From contig NZ_FNLB01000006.1 in the NCBI RefSeq assembly GCF_900104145.1, positions 3,846,501 through 3,910,500 on the forward strand: DNA of 64,000 nucleotides, given 5' to 3'. Source of the DNA: Pseudovibrio sp. Tun.PSC04-5.I4 (GTDB lineage Bacteria > Pseudomonadota > Alphaproteobacteria > Rhizobiales > Stappiaceae). Both the position numbers and the translations under genes were made by a program. This document shows positions 17,277 through 26,384 of this stretch, piece by piece (the stretch's first letter is position 1; every line of letters begins with the position of its first letter). Under the pieces are notes generated by a model. That model saw nothing but the letters and a program-made list of their open reading frames with translations, was not told where the DNA came from and made no database searches.

Positions 17277-18659
17277 TTAGATCGGGATCCGCACCCGAAC
17301 TCGAAGACCCCCGAGTGGCGATTGGCGGAGGAAGATTTCTCCGCCGTGACTTCTGACTATATCTCGCGCGATTGCCAACCCTAGACCTGAGCCACCGCTG
17401 TCCTGATTTCGGGCCGTGTCGAGCCTGTGGAACGGGCGGAACACATTCTCACGCTCTTCTCTCGGAATGCCGGGACCATCATCGTCTACAGTGATTATAA
17501 GCCAGTCCGGGGTGCGGTTGCCTTTGATGCGCAGTGTCTTGCCGTATCGTGCTGCATTTGAGATGACGTTGAGCAGACAACGGCGGAAGGCGCGACCTTT
17601 GACGATGACCAACGGGTCGCCATCGAAAGAGGATGCAACGTCCGCGCCTACGACTTCAGCTTCAACCTCCAGATCCTCCAACATTAGTGCAATGTCTACG
17701 GCGGCAGGTGGCTCATCGCCGTAGCCTTTGGAGAAGGACAGGTAGTCCTCCAGCATACGAGCCATTTCATCAACATCCCTGCGCAGGGCATCTGCTTCTG
17801 GAGATTGCGATAGAAGAGCCAGTTGCAAGCGGAAGCGGGTGAGAATTGTGCGTAGATCATGGCTCACACCCGCGAGCATTGTCGTTCGTTGATCAACATG
17901 ACGTTCAATACGGCGGCGCATATCAACGAAAGCCAGTGCTGCTCTGCGAACTTCTCGGGCTCCGTGTGGGCGGAAGTTGGAGACTTGTCTGCCTTTACCG
18001 AATTCCTCAGCTGCATCGGCGAGCTGCTCGATTGGCCGGATCTGATTCCTTAGGAAAAGCACCGCGATGATGATGAGCACCAGAGACGTTGCGACCATCC
18101 ACACAATGAAAATGTGTGAGTTGGAAGCATATGTCTGGCTGCGCCTTGCTATGATGCGGAGGGTTTTGTCTTCCAACTGAATACGGATTTCAACAAAGCG
18201 AGACGCACCGACCGTATCGATCCAGAACGGTCTGCCTATGCGCGCTGCAATCTCGCGGGTCATGTACCGATCAACCAGATCAAACAATGATTTAGGTCTT
18301 GCTGCAGGGAGAGGTTCTTTAGGAAGAACAGAGACTGACAGGCCTAACGCACCAGCACTGATGCGTTTCAGCGTCGCATAGTTGTCATCCTGGGCGTAGG
18401 TTTCAGTCATATCCACGACTGCAGCGATTTCCCGGACAACAGCCTCTGACAGGCGGCGTGTCACTAAGTCGTAGTGGCGCTCCAAAAATACAAAGGCGAG
18501 CACAGACTGCAAGATCAGGAACGGAATAACGATGATCAGCAGCGCACGAACGTACAGACCTTTGGGAAGGCGGTAGTGCAACCAGCTGGTAAACGCAAAG
18601 TAGGGCGTTAAAAGCGTTTTGACCCATTGTGGGAGTTTGAAACGTGCAGATAAGCCCAT
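17277..18659 (-). CDS. Sensor histidine kinase, partner of the PetR-like regulator
   Basis: 460 residues, EnvZ-like: membrane helix at about 28-52, periplasmic sensor (about 53-190), second helix at about 191-210, HAMP (about 211-262), phosphoacceptor His in AGVSHDLRTILTRF, N box NVISNAARYG, and ATP lid motifs DDGPGIP and GGSGLGLAIARDIVRSHGG. It lies directly after the OmpR-type regulator with 46 bases between and ends close to csaA on the opposite strand. In Rhodobacter capsulatus petR is next to petP and upstream of the bc1 genes; a kinase in the same cluster suggests it controls PetR here. Confidence 0.93.
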   Translation of the reverse strand: MGLSARFKLPQWVKTLLTPYFAFTSWLHYRLPKGLYVRALLIIVIPFLILQSVLAFVFLERHYDLVTRRLSEAVVREIAAVVDMTETYAQDDNYATLKRISAGALGLSVSVLPKEPLPAARPKSLFDLVDRYMTREIAARIGRPFWIDTVGASRFVEIRIQLEDKTLRIIARRSQTYASNSHIFIVWMVATSLVLIIIAVLFLRNQIRPIEQLADAAEEFGKGRQVSNFRPHGAREVRRAALAFVDMRRRIERHVDQRTTMLAGVSHDLRTILTRFRLQLALLSQSPEADALRRDVDEMARMLEDYLSFSKGYGDEPPAAVDIALMLEDLEVEAEVVGADVASSFDGDPLVIVKGRAFRRCLLNVISNAARYGKTLRIKGNRTPDWLIITVDDDGPGIPREERENVFRPFHRLDTARNQDSGGSGLGLAIARDIVRSHGGEIFLRQSPLGGLRVRVRIPI

Positions 18660-18705
18660 ATTCGTTCCGTCGATTGAATGGTGCCTTTGAGAACCGGCAT
18701 AGCAA

Positions 18706-19407
18706 CTAGTTTGTAATTAAGCGATACCCTATCCCACGTACTGTTTGCAGGTACAGGGGATTGCCCGGGTCTTCCTCAATCTTTCTGCGCAGGCGATTAA
18801 CTTGCACATCAATGGTGCGCTCACCTAAACTTGCGTCCGTACCGACGAGATCTGTCCGCGCAACAGTTTGCCCCGGTTTTTCGGCAAAGGTATTGAGAAT
18901 CTGCTTTTCGCGATCTGTTAGGCGTACATGCTCTTCCTGCCGTTTTAACTCGCCGCGCTCTGCGTTGTATTGGAAGGGGCCGAAGGCAAGCACCTCCAGT
19001 TTCATTTTTGGCTTTGGACCGCCTCGCCGCAATATGGCCGAGATACGAAGAAGAAGTTCACGCGGCTCAAATGGCTTGGAGACGTAGTCATCCACCCCTG
19101 CCTCCAGCCCCTCAATGCGGTCTTCTGTGTCAGAGCGGGCGGTTAACATCAGAATTGGAACTGATTTGGAGCGGCGCAGGTCTTTTGCCAGCTCAATGCC
19201 GCTTTCGCCGGGCATCATTACATCGAGAATGAGCAGATCGAATTCCAGCCCGGATAGGCGTCGACGCGCCTCTTCGGCATCCTTGGCAACCGTTACGCGA
19301 AACCCGTTTTCTCCAAGAAATCTTTGGAGTAGGTCACGGATGCGGCTGTCATCGTCGATGAGAAGAATGTGAGGAGCATCATCTTCCAAAAGAGCAGAGC
19401 GGGCCAC
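18706..19407 (-). CDS. petR: OmpR-family response regulator, PetR-like
   Basis: 233 residues: receiver domain (HILLIDDDSRIRDLLQRFL acidic pocket, phospho-Asp in LLILDVMMPGESG, Thr in LTAR, Lys in SKPF) and a winged-helix DNA-binding domain ending GERTIDVQVNRLRRKIEEDPGNPLYLQTVRGIGYRLI. The neighbouring MarR gene ends nine bases upstream, the same pairing as petP-petR of Rhodobacter capsulatus, where PetR is needed for bc1-dependent growth. The symbol is by synteny and family and not by direct comparison. Confidence 0.9.
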   Translation of the reverse strand: MARSALLEDDAPHILLIDDDSRIRDLLQRFLGENGFRVTVAKDAEEARRRLSGLEFDLLILDVMMPGESGIELAKDLRRSKSVPILMLTARSDTEDRIEGLEAGVDDYVSKPFEPRELLLRISAILRRGGPKPKMKLEVLAFGPFQYNAERGELKRQEEHVRLTDREKQILNTFAEKPGQTVARTDLVGTDASLGERTIDVQVNRLRRKIEEDPGNPLYLQTVRGIGYRLITN

Positions 19408-19416
19408 GGTATATCC

Positions 19417-19917
19417 TCAATCTGTTTGTTTGGTGATGAGACGAGCGACTTCACTGCGTTCGTTCTCATCAATCATAAGATATAAAAACTGGCGGACAAT
19501 CTCATCACTGCCATCGGGCATTAACGAGATGGCTTTGTTCATACGCTGAGACTGAAGTTTTGAAAGTCTGGCACAAAATTCTGTACCCTTTTCAGTAGTA
19601 TAAAGCAGGCGTTGGCGCCGGTCCAGAGCACCGGGCTCCTGACATATAAAGTCATCATCTACCAACTGTTTCAAAACACGTCCCAGACTTTGCTTGGTAA
19701 TTTTTAATATATCCAGCAGATCGGAGACGCGAATTCCGGGGTTCCTGTGTACAAAATGGAGGACACGGTGATGGGCACGACCAAACCCCAGCTCTTCAAG
19801 AAGCACATCGGGATCACCAGTAAAGTCACGATATGCGAAGAAAAACAGTTCAATAAGGTCAAACCGTGGTGAGTCACTGTCTTTTTTGTTCATTCCTGAT
19901 CCCGGAAAATTGCCCAT
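19417..19917 (-). CDS. petP: MarR-family regulator, PetP-like
   Basis: 166 residues with a winged helix: VLHFVHRNPGIRVSDLLDILKITKQSLGRVLKQLVDDDFI, then the wing CQEPGALDRRQRLLYTTEKG. This KQSLGRVLKQL type is the branch adjacent to petR in alphaproteobacteria. Start could be the ATG at 19917 or at 19893. It heads a three-gene cluster with the response regulator and kinase. An imperfect inverted repeat just upstream could be its own operator. Confidence 0.82.
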   Translation of the reverse strand: MGNFPGSGMNKKDSDSPRFDLIELFFFAYRDFTGDPDVLLEELGFGRAHHRVLHFVHRNPGIRVSDLLDILKITKQSLGRVLKQLVDDDFICQEPGALDRRQRLLYTTEKGTEFCARLSKLQSQRMNKAISLMPDGSDEIVRQFLYLMIDENERSEVARLITKQTD

Positions 19918-19932
19918 TTTTTAATCTTACAA

Positions 19933-19960
19933 TAAATACGTCAGCTATGTTGACTTATTT
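19933..19960. promoter_or_regulatory. Candidate MarR-type operator
   Basis: AAATACGTCA and TTGACTTATTT form an imperfect inverted repeat around GCTATG, 16-43 bases upstream of the MarR gene. MarR proteins often bind such palindromes to control themselves. Inference from symmetry and position. Confidence 0.4.
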
Positions 19961-20211
19961 CCGAATGATAGTTACTAATAACTCATCGCTGAAGAAAGGA
20001 AAGAACTCAACAGGTGCTCATGGCGCAATAGTTGAAATTTTCACCTTCTCATCAGTCAATCATTATGGATAGCAAGTGACCGCCTACAACTGAAATGTGG
20101 TTGGACATCGTGCTATCCCTCATAGAACTCATTAATTTAGCTAGAACACACAGACTGGCAAGGCTTTGCTTTGCCTGCACCGTGACTTGTTCGCCATATT
20201 GGAGAAGAGAA

Positions 20212-21111
20212 ATGGCGGGTATTCCCTTTGATCAACTGGAAGGCTCAATCTGGTTGGATGGAAAAATTGTTCCGTGGTCAGAGGCCAAGGTGCATGTGCT
20301 AACCCACGGGCTTCACTATGGAAGCAGCGTGTTTGAAGGTCAGCGCGCCTATGGTGGCGAAATTTTCAAGTTGGAACAACACACAAAGCGTTTGCATGCA
20401 TCTGCTGAAGTTCTGGGTTTTCAGATTCCGTGGAGTGAAGAGCAGATCAATGATGCGTGTATGCAGATGTTGGTTGAGAACAATCTGGTCGACGCGTATC
20501 TACGCCCTGTTGCATGGCGCGGCAGTGAGATGATGGGGGTTTCAGCGCAAGCCAACACCATTCACCTCGCGATTGCTGCATGGGAATGGCCTAGTTATTT
20601 TTCACCGGAAGAGCGCTTAAAGGGTATTCGTCTGGATATGGCAAAATACCGTCGTCCTGATCCGGCAACTGCTCCGTTCAAATCCAAAGCGGCAGGCCTT
20701 TACATGATCTGCACCATATCCAAACACGCGGCTGAAGCAAAAGGCTATTCAGATGCGTTGATGTTGGATTGGCAGGGACGTGTTGCAGAGGCGACTGGCG
20801 CGAACGTGTTCTTCATCAAAGATGGCGTGATCCATACGCCGATTGCCGATTGTTTCCTTGATGGTCTGACCCGCCAGACTGTTATTGGTCTGGCGAAGGC
20901 ACGGGGCATTGAAGTTATCGAGCGCCGTATCATGCCTGAAGAAATGGCCGACTTTGATCAATGCTTCCTGACGGGATCAGCTGCTGAAGTGACGCCGGTA
21001 TCCGAAATCGGCCCTTACAGCTTTGCTCCAGGTGAGATCACAAAGGTACTGATTGAGGATTATATGGCGGCGGTACAGCCAGCTCAGCAAAGATTGCTTG
21101 TTGCCAGTTAA
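20212..21111 (+). CDS. ilvE: Branched-chain amino acid aminotransferase
   Basis: PLP fold type IV transaminase making Leu, Ile and Val from their keto acids. The 299 residues include HGLHYGSSVFEGQRAYGG, LRPVAWRGSE, the PLP lysine region PFKSKAAGLYMICTISKHAAEAKGYSDALMLD, EATGANVFFIKDG and FLTGSAAEVTPVSEIG. I use the ATG at 20212 with GGAG eight bases upstream; a start at 20095 would add 39 residues without family similarity. It diverges from the petP-like cluster. Confidence 0.95.
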   Translation: MAGIPFDQLEGSIWLDGKIVPWSEAKVHVLTHGLHYGSSVFEGQRAYGGEIFKLEQHTKRLHASAEVLGFQIPWSEEQINDACMQMLVENNLVDAYLRPVAWRGSEMMGVSAQANTIHLAIAAWEWPSYFSPEERLKGIRLDMAKYRRPDPATAPFKSKAAGLYMICTISKHAAEAKGYSDALMLDWQGRVAEATGANVFFIKDGVIHTPIADCFLDGLTRQTVIGLAKARGIEVIERRIMPEEMADFDQCFLTGSAAEVTPVSEIGPYSFAPGEITKVLIEDYMAAVQPAQQRLLVAS

Positions 21112-21133
21112 TCTCATTGGTTTTAGAAAAATT

Positions 21134-21168
21134 AAAGCCCGCAGCTCTGATTGAGATGCGGGCTTTTT
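21134..21168. terminator. Bidirectional terminator between ilvE and the MFS gene
   Basis: Ten-base-pair stem AAAGCCCGCA/TGCGGGCTTT with T-run, between convergent genes. Confidence 0.88.
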
Positions 21169-21169
21169 G

Positions 21170-22426
21170 TTATTCGGCAGCTAACTGTTGTTCGTGCTGG
21201 GGTTTAAACAATCGGCCATTTTCGGTTATCAGCACACAGATCAATCCCATAATCGAGAACAAGGCGACTCCGTAAACGAGTGGTAGCTCTGTTCCGTCAT
21301 AGAGTTTGCCAACACCCGCGCCTAATAACGCACCTATCAAAGTGGTGACAAAACCGATCACAGCAGAACCTGCTCCTGCGACACGGCCCAATGGCTCCAT
21401 GGCCATGGTGTTGAAATTGGGGCCAATAAACCCAAAGAAGAACATAGCAAGTGATTGGACAGCGATAAACAGCGCAACAGAAAGAGTGCTGTTGTAAGCA
21501 ATGGCAACCATCAACAGGGAGGTTGCAGTGAAACCGAGCAACGCCATGTGAGACATTCTTCTCAAACCGTATTTTTCAACCATTTTGGAATTGAGATAGG
21601 ATGAGGCAGCCATAGATATGGAAATGGCTGCAAATACAACCGGGAAGAGCTCAGCGAGCTCGAAGCGTTCCATGAAGACCTGTTGTGCCGAGTTTATGAA
21701 GGCAAACAGGCAGGCAAATATGAATGACATTGCCAACATGTAGCCAACAGTCACGCGTGTGGTCAGCGCCAACTTGTAGGCGCTCATGATGGATCGTAGT
21801 TTTAGAGGACGTTGGTTTGCTGGGTCCAGACTTTCTGGTAGCCGGAACAAACACCACACCAAAACGAGGACACCGAAGAGAGTGAGCGCTGCGAAAACAC
21901 CTTGCCATGGGGCAAATAGCAGGACGATCTGCCCTAAGAATGGAGCAACCACAGGCGCGATCTGAAAGGCGACCATGACCAGCGACATCACTTTACCCAT
22001 CTGGCGACCACTGTACCAATCCCGGATCATGGAGATGGACGCGACACGGGGAGCTGCTGCACCGATGCCCTGGATGGCTCTGGCTACAAGCATTTGCTCA
22101 AAGCTGACGGCAAAGGTGGAGTATATCCCACCTATGATGTAGAGGCTTAGCCCGATCACCAATGTGGTGCGGCGACCTATTGAATCCGAAAGCGGACCGA
22201 AGAAGAGTGAAGCACAAGCGAGGCCAACCATATAGGCTGTGATCACCAGCTGGCGATCGTTGGATGCAACATTCAATGCTTCGCTCATGGCTGGGAGAGC
22301 CGGAAGCATCATAGATGTTGCAACTGCATTCAGCGCCATAAGCGCTGCAACGAGCGTTACAATTTCCAATAAGGAAAGCCCAGGGTGAGGTACTCGCTCA
22401 TGCTGCAGAGGTGTTACTGCAGACAT
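21170..22426 (-). CDS. MFS drug efflux transporter, Bcr/CflA family
   Basis: 418 residues with twelve predicted membrane helices and the DHA1 pattern: the loop FFGPLSDSIGRRTTLVIGLSLYIIGG (motif A), ARAIQGIGAAAPRVASISMIRDWYSG and VAPFLGQI (motif C-like). This fits Bcr/CflA polyspecific exporters that expel drugs or sulfonamide-like compounds with proton antiport. The substrate cannot be told. It shares a terminator with ilvE, and no regulator gene is adjacent on its strand. Confidence 0.9.
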   Translation of the reverse strand: MSAVTPLQHERVPHPGLSLLEIVTLVAALMALNAVATSMMLPALPAMSEALNVASNDRQLVITAYMVGLACASLFFGPLSDSIGRRTTLVIGLSLYIIGGIYSTFAVSFEQMLVARAIQGIGAAAPRVASISMIRDWYSGRQMGKVMSLVMVAFQIAPVVAPFLGQIVLLFAPWQGVFAALTLFGVLVLVWCLFRLPESLDPANQRPLKLRSIMSAYKLALTTRVTVGYMLAMSFIFACLFAFINSAQQVFMERFELAELFPVVFAAISISMAASSYLNSKMVEKYGLRRMSHMALLGFTATSLLMVAIAYNSTLSVALFIAVQSLAMFFFGFIGPNFNTMAMEPLGRVAGAGSAVIGFVTTLIGALLGAGVGKLYDGTELPLVYGVALFSIMGLICVLITENGRLFKPQHEQQLAAE

Positions 22427-22588
22427 TAGGAACCTGTTGTTGGGTGCAAACTAAGGAAAGGGCGGCAGATGCCGCCAAACAAAATCAAATTAGACCCTAT
22501 TTGAACCAGCAAACAGGGCTCTGTCAAGGTGCGCGCTTAGCTATGGCAGGGTAGCTGTTATGTTAGGTGCATGTCGCTCAACTCAGAG

Positions 22589-23068
22589 CTAAGTGGTCGT
22601 CCAGCGATCAGCGTCCGCATCATCTGCGGCTTTGGCCTCAACCCACGTGCCTTCCGTCGCACTTTTTAAATGTTCTTTCTTCCAGAACGGAGCCTGAGTT
22701 TTCAGGAAATCCATCAGAAAGTCTGCGGCTTCAAAAGCTGCACGGCGATGTGAGCTTGTTGCAATCACTAGTACAATGTTCTCACCGGGAGGGATTTTGC
22801 CAACACGGTGAATAATGGTGAGGCCAGTGATTGGCCAGCGCTCCACTGCCTGTTCCGCAAATTTGGAAATCTGCGCCTCTGACATACCAGGGTAATGCTC
22901 CAGCTCCAACGCGTCCAGTGTTCCGCCTTCATCGCGGCACAGGCCGGTGAAGGTGACAATGGCCCCTACATCCTGTCGTCCTGCCGTCAGTTTTTTCGTC
23001 TCTGCGGAGACGTCAAAATCGTCTGGTTGAACACGTACAGTGAATTCGATTTTACTGGAGTTTGTCAT
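22589..23068 (-). CDS. moaE: Molybdopterin synthase catalytic subunit
   Basis: MoaE adds two dithiolene sulfurs to precursor Z using MoaD thiocarboxylate. The 159 residues show GAIVTFTGLCRDEGG, LELEHYPGMSEAQI, HRVGKIPPGENIVLVIATSSHRRAAFEAADFLMDFLKTQAPFWKKE with the catalytic lysines. It lies 48 bases after moaD on the same strand. Molybdopterin made here would serve enzymes such as MsrP in this window. Confidence 0.96.
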   Translation of the reverse strand: MTNSSKIEFTVRVQPDDFDVSAETKKLTAGRQDVGAIVTFTGLCRDEGGTLDALELEHYPGMSEAQISKFAEQAVERWPITGLTIIHRVGKIPPGENIVLVIATSSHRRAAFEAADFLMDFLKTQAPFWKKEHLKSATEGTWVEAKAADDADADRWTTT

Positions 23069-23116
23069 GGTACTCGTGGGTTTTGTTGTACAGAGGGGTT
23101 AGCAGAGAGGGCAGTT

Positions 23117-23368
23117 TCAGCCGCCAGTCATTGGCGGGAAGAACGCAACTTCCTCAGTACCCTTCAGTAGGTGATCGGTTTCCACGTGTTCCTGATCAAC
23201 AGCAATGCGAATGGTTTCTGATTGCTCGAACGCAAAGGCATAGCCTTCATCACGTGCAGACAGCCACGTCATCAGTTCGCCGGTTGTTGTTACACCTTCA
23301 GGAAGCTCAATGGTTTCCTCAGAGGTTCCAGTCCGTTCCCGAAGCCAGGCAAAGTAACGAATTTTCAT
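23117..23368 (-). CDS. moaD: Molybdopterin synthase sulfur carrier subunit
   Basis: An 83-residue ubiquitin-like protein ending in PPMTGG; the C-terminal Gly-Gly is the thiocarboxylation site. The start KIRYFAWLRERTG and FFPPMTGG are typical. It sits between pgsA and moaE, a common order in Hyphomicrobiales (uvrC-pgsA-moaD-moaE). Confidence 0.96.
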   Translation of the reverse strand: MKIRYFAWLRERTGTSEETIELPEGVTTTGELMTWLSARDEGYAFAFEQSETIRIAVDQEHVETDHLLKGTEEVAFFPPMTGG

Positions 23369-23430
23369 AGGAGTAAGCCTCGGTTATTCTTTTGGTTTCC
23401 CGATGGTGGGAACCTCTTTATTCGCGGAAT

Positions 23431-24003
23431 TTAGTCTTCCATCAGATGGCCAATTCCAGCACGGAAATAGTCATAACCCGTATAGAGGGTCAAAATCGCT
23501 GCGACCCAAAGTAGCACTATGCCGGTTGAGGTGTTGTACGGGAAAACAAGATCACCAGCTTCGCCGGCCAAAAGGAAGCCAAGGGCAACCAGCTGAACTG
23601 TGGTTTTCCATTTTGCAAGCTGAGTAACAGGCACTGAGACACGCAACTCAGCCAGAAACTCACGCAGTCCAGACACCAGAATTTCACGGCATAAAATGAT
23701 GACAGCTGCAATGATGGACCATTCGCCAATGGTGCCATCCCAAGCCAACATCAGCAGGCATACGGAGACAAGGAGTTTGTCGGCAATGGGATCCAACATT
23801 CTGCCAAGTGCAGATTGCTGTTGCCAAGCCCGGGCGAGGTAACCATCAAAAAAGTCGGTGATTGCTGCCACTAGGAAAATGCCTACAGCAACCCAGCGTG
23901 CCGTGTTTCCTGGAAAGTAAAAACATACTGTAAGAGCTGGTACAGCTAAAATACGGCCGTAAGTTAGGATATTGGGAACCGAAAATAGGAGCTTACGGGA
24001 CAT
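23431..24003 (-). CDS. pgsA: CDP-diacylglycerol-glycerol-3-phosphate 3-phosphatidyltransferase
   Basis: It makes phosphatidylglycerophosphate, the precursor of phosphatidylglycerol. The 190 residues start SRKLLFSVPNILTYGRI, carry the CDP-alcohol signature DGYLAR...GRMLDPIADK (three Asp for metal) and have four to five membrane helices. ATG at 24003 has AAGG six bases upstream; a TTG four codons earlier is less likely. Its product, phosphatidylglycerol, is the lipid donor for Lgt in this window. Confidence 0.95.
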   Translation of the reverse strand: MSRKLLFSVPNILTYGRILAVPALTVCFYFPGNTARWVAVGIFLVAAITDFFDGYLARAWQQQSALGRMLDPIADKLLVSVCLLMLAWDGTIGEWSIIAAVIILCREILVSGLREFLAELRVSVPVTQLAKWKTTVQLVALGFLLAGEAGDLVFPYNTSTGIVLLWVAAILTLYTGYDYFRAGIGHLMED

Positions 24004-24120
24004 AGGGACCTTCAAGTTTACGCGGCTAACGAGCGTTCAAGAGCAGGGTGTGCACAACAGGGTGGGTCCTGTCAATTGTGGCCCGAGTATTTGTGCAGGA
24101 CTTTGCTGGAACCTTCTGAA

Positions 24121-24402
24121 CTATGTGAACATTCCATCGCCCATTTCCTTAATGATTTGCTTTGCCTTGCGGGAAGAAAACTCTACGGCCTCCTCCTCAG
24201 AGGCATGGGTATCAGCACGAATGAACGTATGTTCCTTTACATCCTCACCAAAGTGTTTGGTGATGCGACCGCTGGTTTGCCATTGACTGCCACGACGGGA
24301 CGGTTCTGCATAAATCAGGTAGCCGTTGAACTCCTCTGCTTTTGCAGTAGGCGCTGATTTTTCTTCTGATTTTCCGCCAAACAGACGTGAGAAAATGCCC
24401 AT
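24121..24402 (-). CDS. HlyU-family protein
   Basis: 93 residues, start MGIFSRLFGGK, core GYLIYAEPSRRGSQWQTSGRITKHFG and KEHTFIRADTHASEEEAVEFSSRKAKQIIKEMGD. This is the short HlyU family (named for a Vibrio regulator by some pipelines, although the fold here is a small alpha-beta domain without clear HTH). The role in alphaproteobacteria is unknown. ATG at 24402 with GGGAG upstream. Confidence 0.85.
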   Translation of the reverse strand: MGIFSRLFGGKSEEKSAPTAKAEEFNGYLIYAEPSRRGSQWQTSGRITKHFGEDVKEHTFIRADTHASEEEAVEFSSRKAKQIIKEMGDGMFT

Positions 24403-24427
24403 CAATACTCTCCCGGACTAAAGTTAT

Positions 24428-25066
24428 TTAGAGTTCTACAGGTTCGCACATCATTTCAGCGACTGCATCATTGTTTTTGTCAGTAGGATCACCAAGCTTG
24501 CATAAAGACCAGTGCTTTCTGCAAAGCGAAATATAGGATTCCTCACCCCCGATGACAACCTGGTCACCTTCTTCAACAATATTGCCAGCTTTATCCAGAC
24601 GGGCAACCATCGTTGCTTTGGAGCCACACCAGCAGATGGTGCGAACTTCACGGAGAATATCGGCAATTGCGAGGAGGGCTGCGCTGCCCGGGAACATCTT
24701 ACCTTGAAAGTCCGTTCTGAGACCGTAGGTCATCACTGGAATGCGAAGATGGTCCGCGACGCGTGCAAGCTGCCAAACCTGTTCTTCTGTTAGAAACTGG
24801 GCTTCATCAACGAAGACAGCATTGATTGTCTGCTGGTTGATCTGCTGTTCTATGCAGGTAAAGAGGTCCATCTTGGTATCGTAGACGAGAGCTTCGGACT
24901 TGAGGCCAATCCGGGAGGAAATTTCGCCAATTTTGGTGCGGTTGTCTAGCGCTGCGGTAAACAGCAAGCTGCGCATACCACGTTCCTGATAATTGTAGGA
25001 AGCTTGCAGGAGCATGGTGGATTTACCGGCATTCATAGCGGAGAAATTGAAATATAGCTTTGCCAT
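24428..25066 (-). CDS. tdk: Thymidine kinase (type II)
   Basis: It phosphorylates thymidine to dTMP with ATP in the salvage route. The 212 residues have the P-loop NAGKSTMLL, the VDEAQFLTEEQV catalytic/Mg segment, GLRTDFQGKMFPGS, and the structural zinc Cys pairs ICWCG and SLCRKHW. The length is slightly above the usual 190-205. Confidence 0.96.
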   Translation of the reverse strand: MAKLYFNFSAMNAGKSTMLLQASYNYQERGMRSLLFTAALDNRTKIGEISSRIGLKSEALVYDTKMDLFTCIEQQINQQTINAVFVDEAQFLTEEQVWQLARVADHLRIPVMTYGLRTDFQGKMFPGSAALLAIADILREVRTICWCGSKATMVARLDKAGNIVEEGDQVVIGGEESYISLCRKHWSLCKLGDPTDKNNDAVAEMMCEPVEL

Positions 25067-25265
25067 TGGCCCTTTGCAGCGCTTAGCGCCCCATCGCGTT
25101 CAAACTGTTCAGGACTTCATACATGGATTCGCGAGGGAGGCCACAACCGTGGAGGGTTACTCACACTGTTCAACTGGAAAGTTTTGTTGAGATGCGCATC
25201 TGGCTATCAATTTAGGGGGTTCTTGTGACAATCCGAAGGTTCTCTGCAAAGATCCCTAGGTCATT

Positions 25266-26297
25266 CTATGGAGAAAAACGTATGGTTGCGAAAACTGGAA
25301 AATGGTCGGAGCCGATGTCATCGCCGATAATGAGGTTTTCAATTGTTGCATTCTGCGAGGTCGCGATGTGATCGACCTTTGAGCCAAATAGGATTTTCAG
25401 AGACGAGTGTAGGAAATACCGGGTGGTTTGCGGGAGAATACCGGTGAGAGCAGTTTTAAGATTTAGCTCTTCTAATAACCTTTGGAAGGTATTTGACCAG
25501 ACGGGTGTGTTCCAGTCTCCGATTATTACCAGGGGGTCTTTATCTGCCTGGATTTTTATATGATTGGTTAGGTATGAAAAATATTTTGTTCTGCCTTCTA
25601 AACGGTTTGGGCCTCTTGGGCTGGCAGGGTGGACTGCATAAAGCTGTAGGAGCTGCCCATCAACCTCGACTTTTGTGCTTAAGAATTCTTTCGGGATATG
25701 AGAGCCTTCTTTCAAATCAGGAACATAGATCATCTCCGCATTTCTAAGCGGATATTTGCTGAAGAGCGTGATGTCTGTGTCATGATTTTTCGGTGGCAAA
25801 ACGGAATATTCGTAGTTTTTTGAAAGGAATGCTTTCAGCCTTGGCGATGCGCTGGCTGTTTCCTGAAAGCTGATCAGGTCTGGTTGTTGACTTTCGATCA
25901 TTTCCTGAAGGGCTTGCTTTTCAAACATCATATGCAGAATGTTGAGGCTCATGACCTTCAGCTCGATCGTTTCAGACCCATTGGCTGAAACGATGGGTGA
26001 CTGGACCACCTGATGTATGGCCGTGACCATCCAATACCCTGATAACGCCAATCCCAAGAGAGACGCGATATGGAGCCAATGCAGAACCTTGGCCAGAACA
26101 ATCCAGATGAGCAGTCCGGTAAACCCAAGGGCAATGAGTTGCGGCACAAAAAACGCAGAGGCTTCGGTTAGCAAGTTACCGGGCAGGAGAAAGGTCAGGA
26201 GCAGCAGCATTGTCACGGCTATGGTTCCAGCTCGTGCCAGACGCAACAGAATAGAGGCATTTCTTTCTTTTTGCAAAAATGCCATGAAGGACTGCAC
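25266..26297 (-). CDS. Membrane-anchored endonuclease/exonuclease/phosphatase family protein
   Basis: About 343 residues. Residues 1-115 hold three membrane helices (IAVTMLLLLTFLLPG, FFVPQLIALGFTGLLIWIVLA, ASLLGLALSGYWMV). The rest is an EEP domain: VMSLNILHM (Asn), ISFQETAS (Glu), AVHPASP, VIIGDWNTP and SDHFPVFATI. This is the YafD/DNase I-like membrane family; substrates may be phosphodiesters of lipids or nucleic acids. GTG at 26297 is preferred because AAGG lies eight bases upstream; an ATG at 26285 is the alternative. It ends the uvrC strand group. Confidence 0.82.
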   Translation of the reverse strand: MQSFMAFLQKERNASILLRLARAGTIAVTMLLLLTFLLPGNLLTEASAFFVPQLIALGFTGLLIWIVLAKVLHWLHIASLLGLALSGYWMVTAIHQVVQSPIVSANGSETIELKVMSLNILHMMFEKQALQEMIESQQPDLISFQETASASPRLKAFLSKNYEYSVLPPKNHDTDITLFSKYPLRNAEMIYVPDLKEGSHIPKEFLSTKVEVDGQLLQLYAVHPASPRGPNRLEGRTKYFSYLTNHIKIQADKDPLVIIGDWNTPVWSNTFQRLLEELNLKTALTGILPQTTRYFLHSSLKILFGSKVDHIATSQNATIENLIIGDDIGSDHFPVFATIRFSP

Positions 26298-26384
26298 GGT
26301 ATTTACCTTTTTTACGAAATGAAATTCACCGAGGGTATCGCACAGGTTTTGTTGTTTTCCAACACGCAACCCGTGCGAGCGCGT

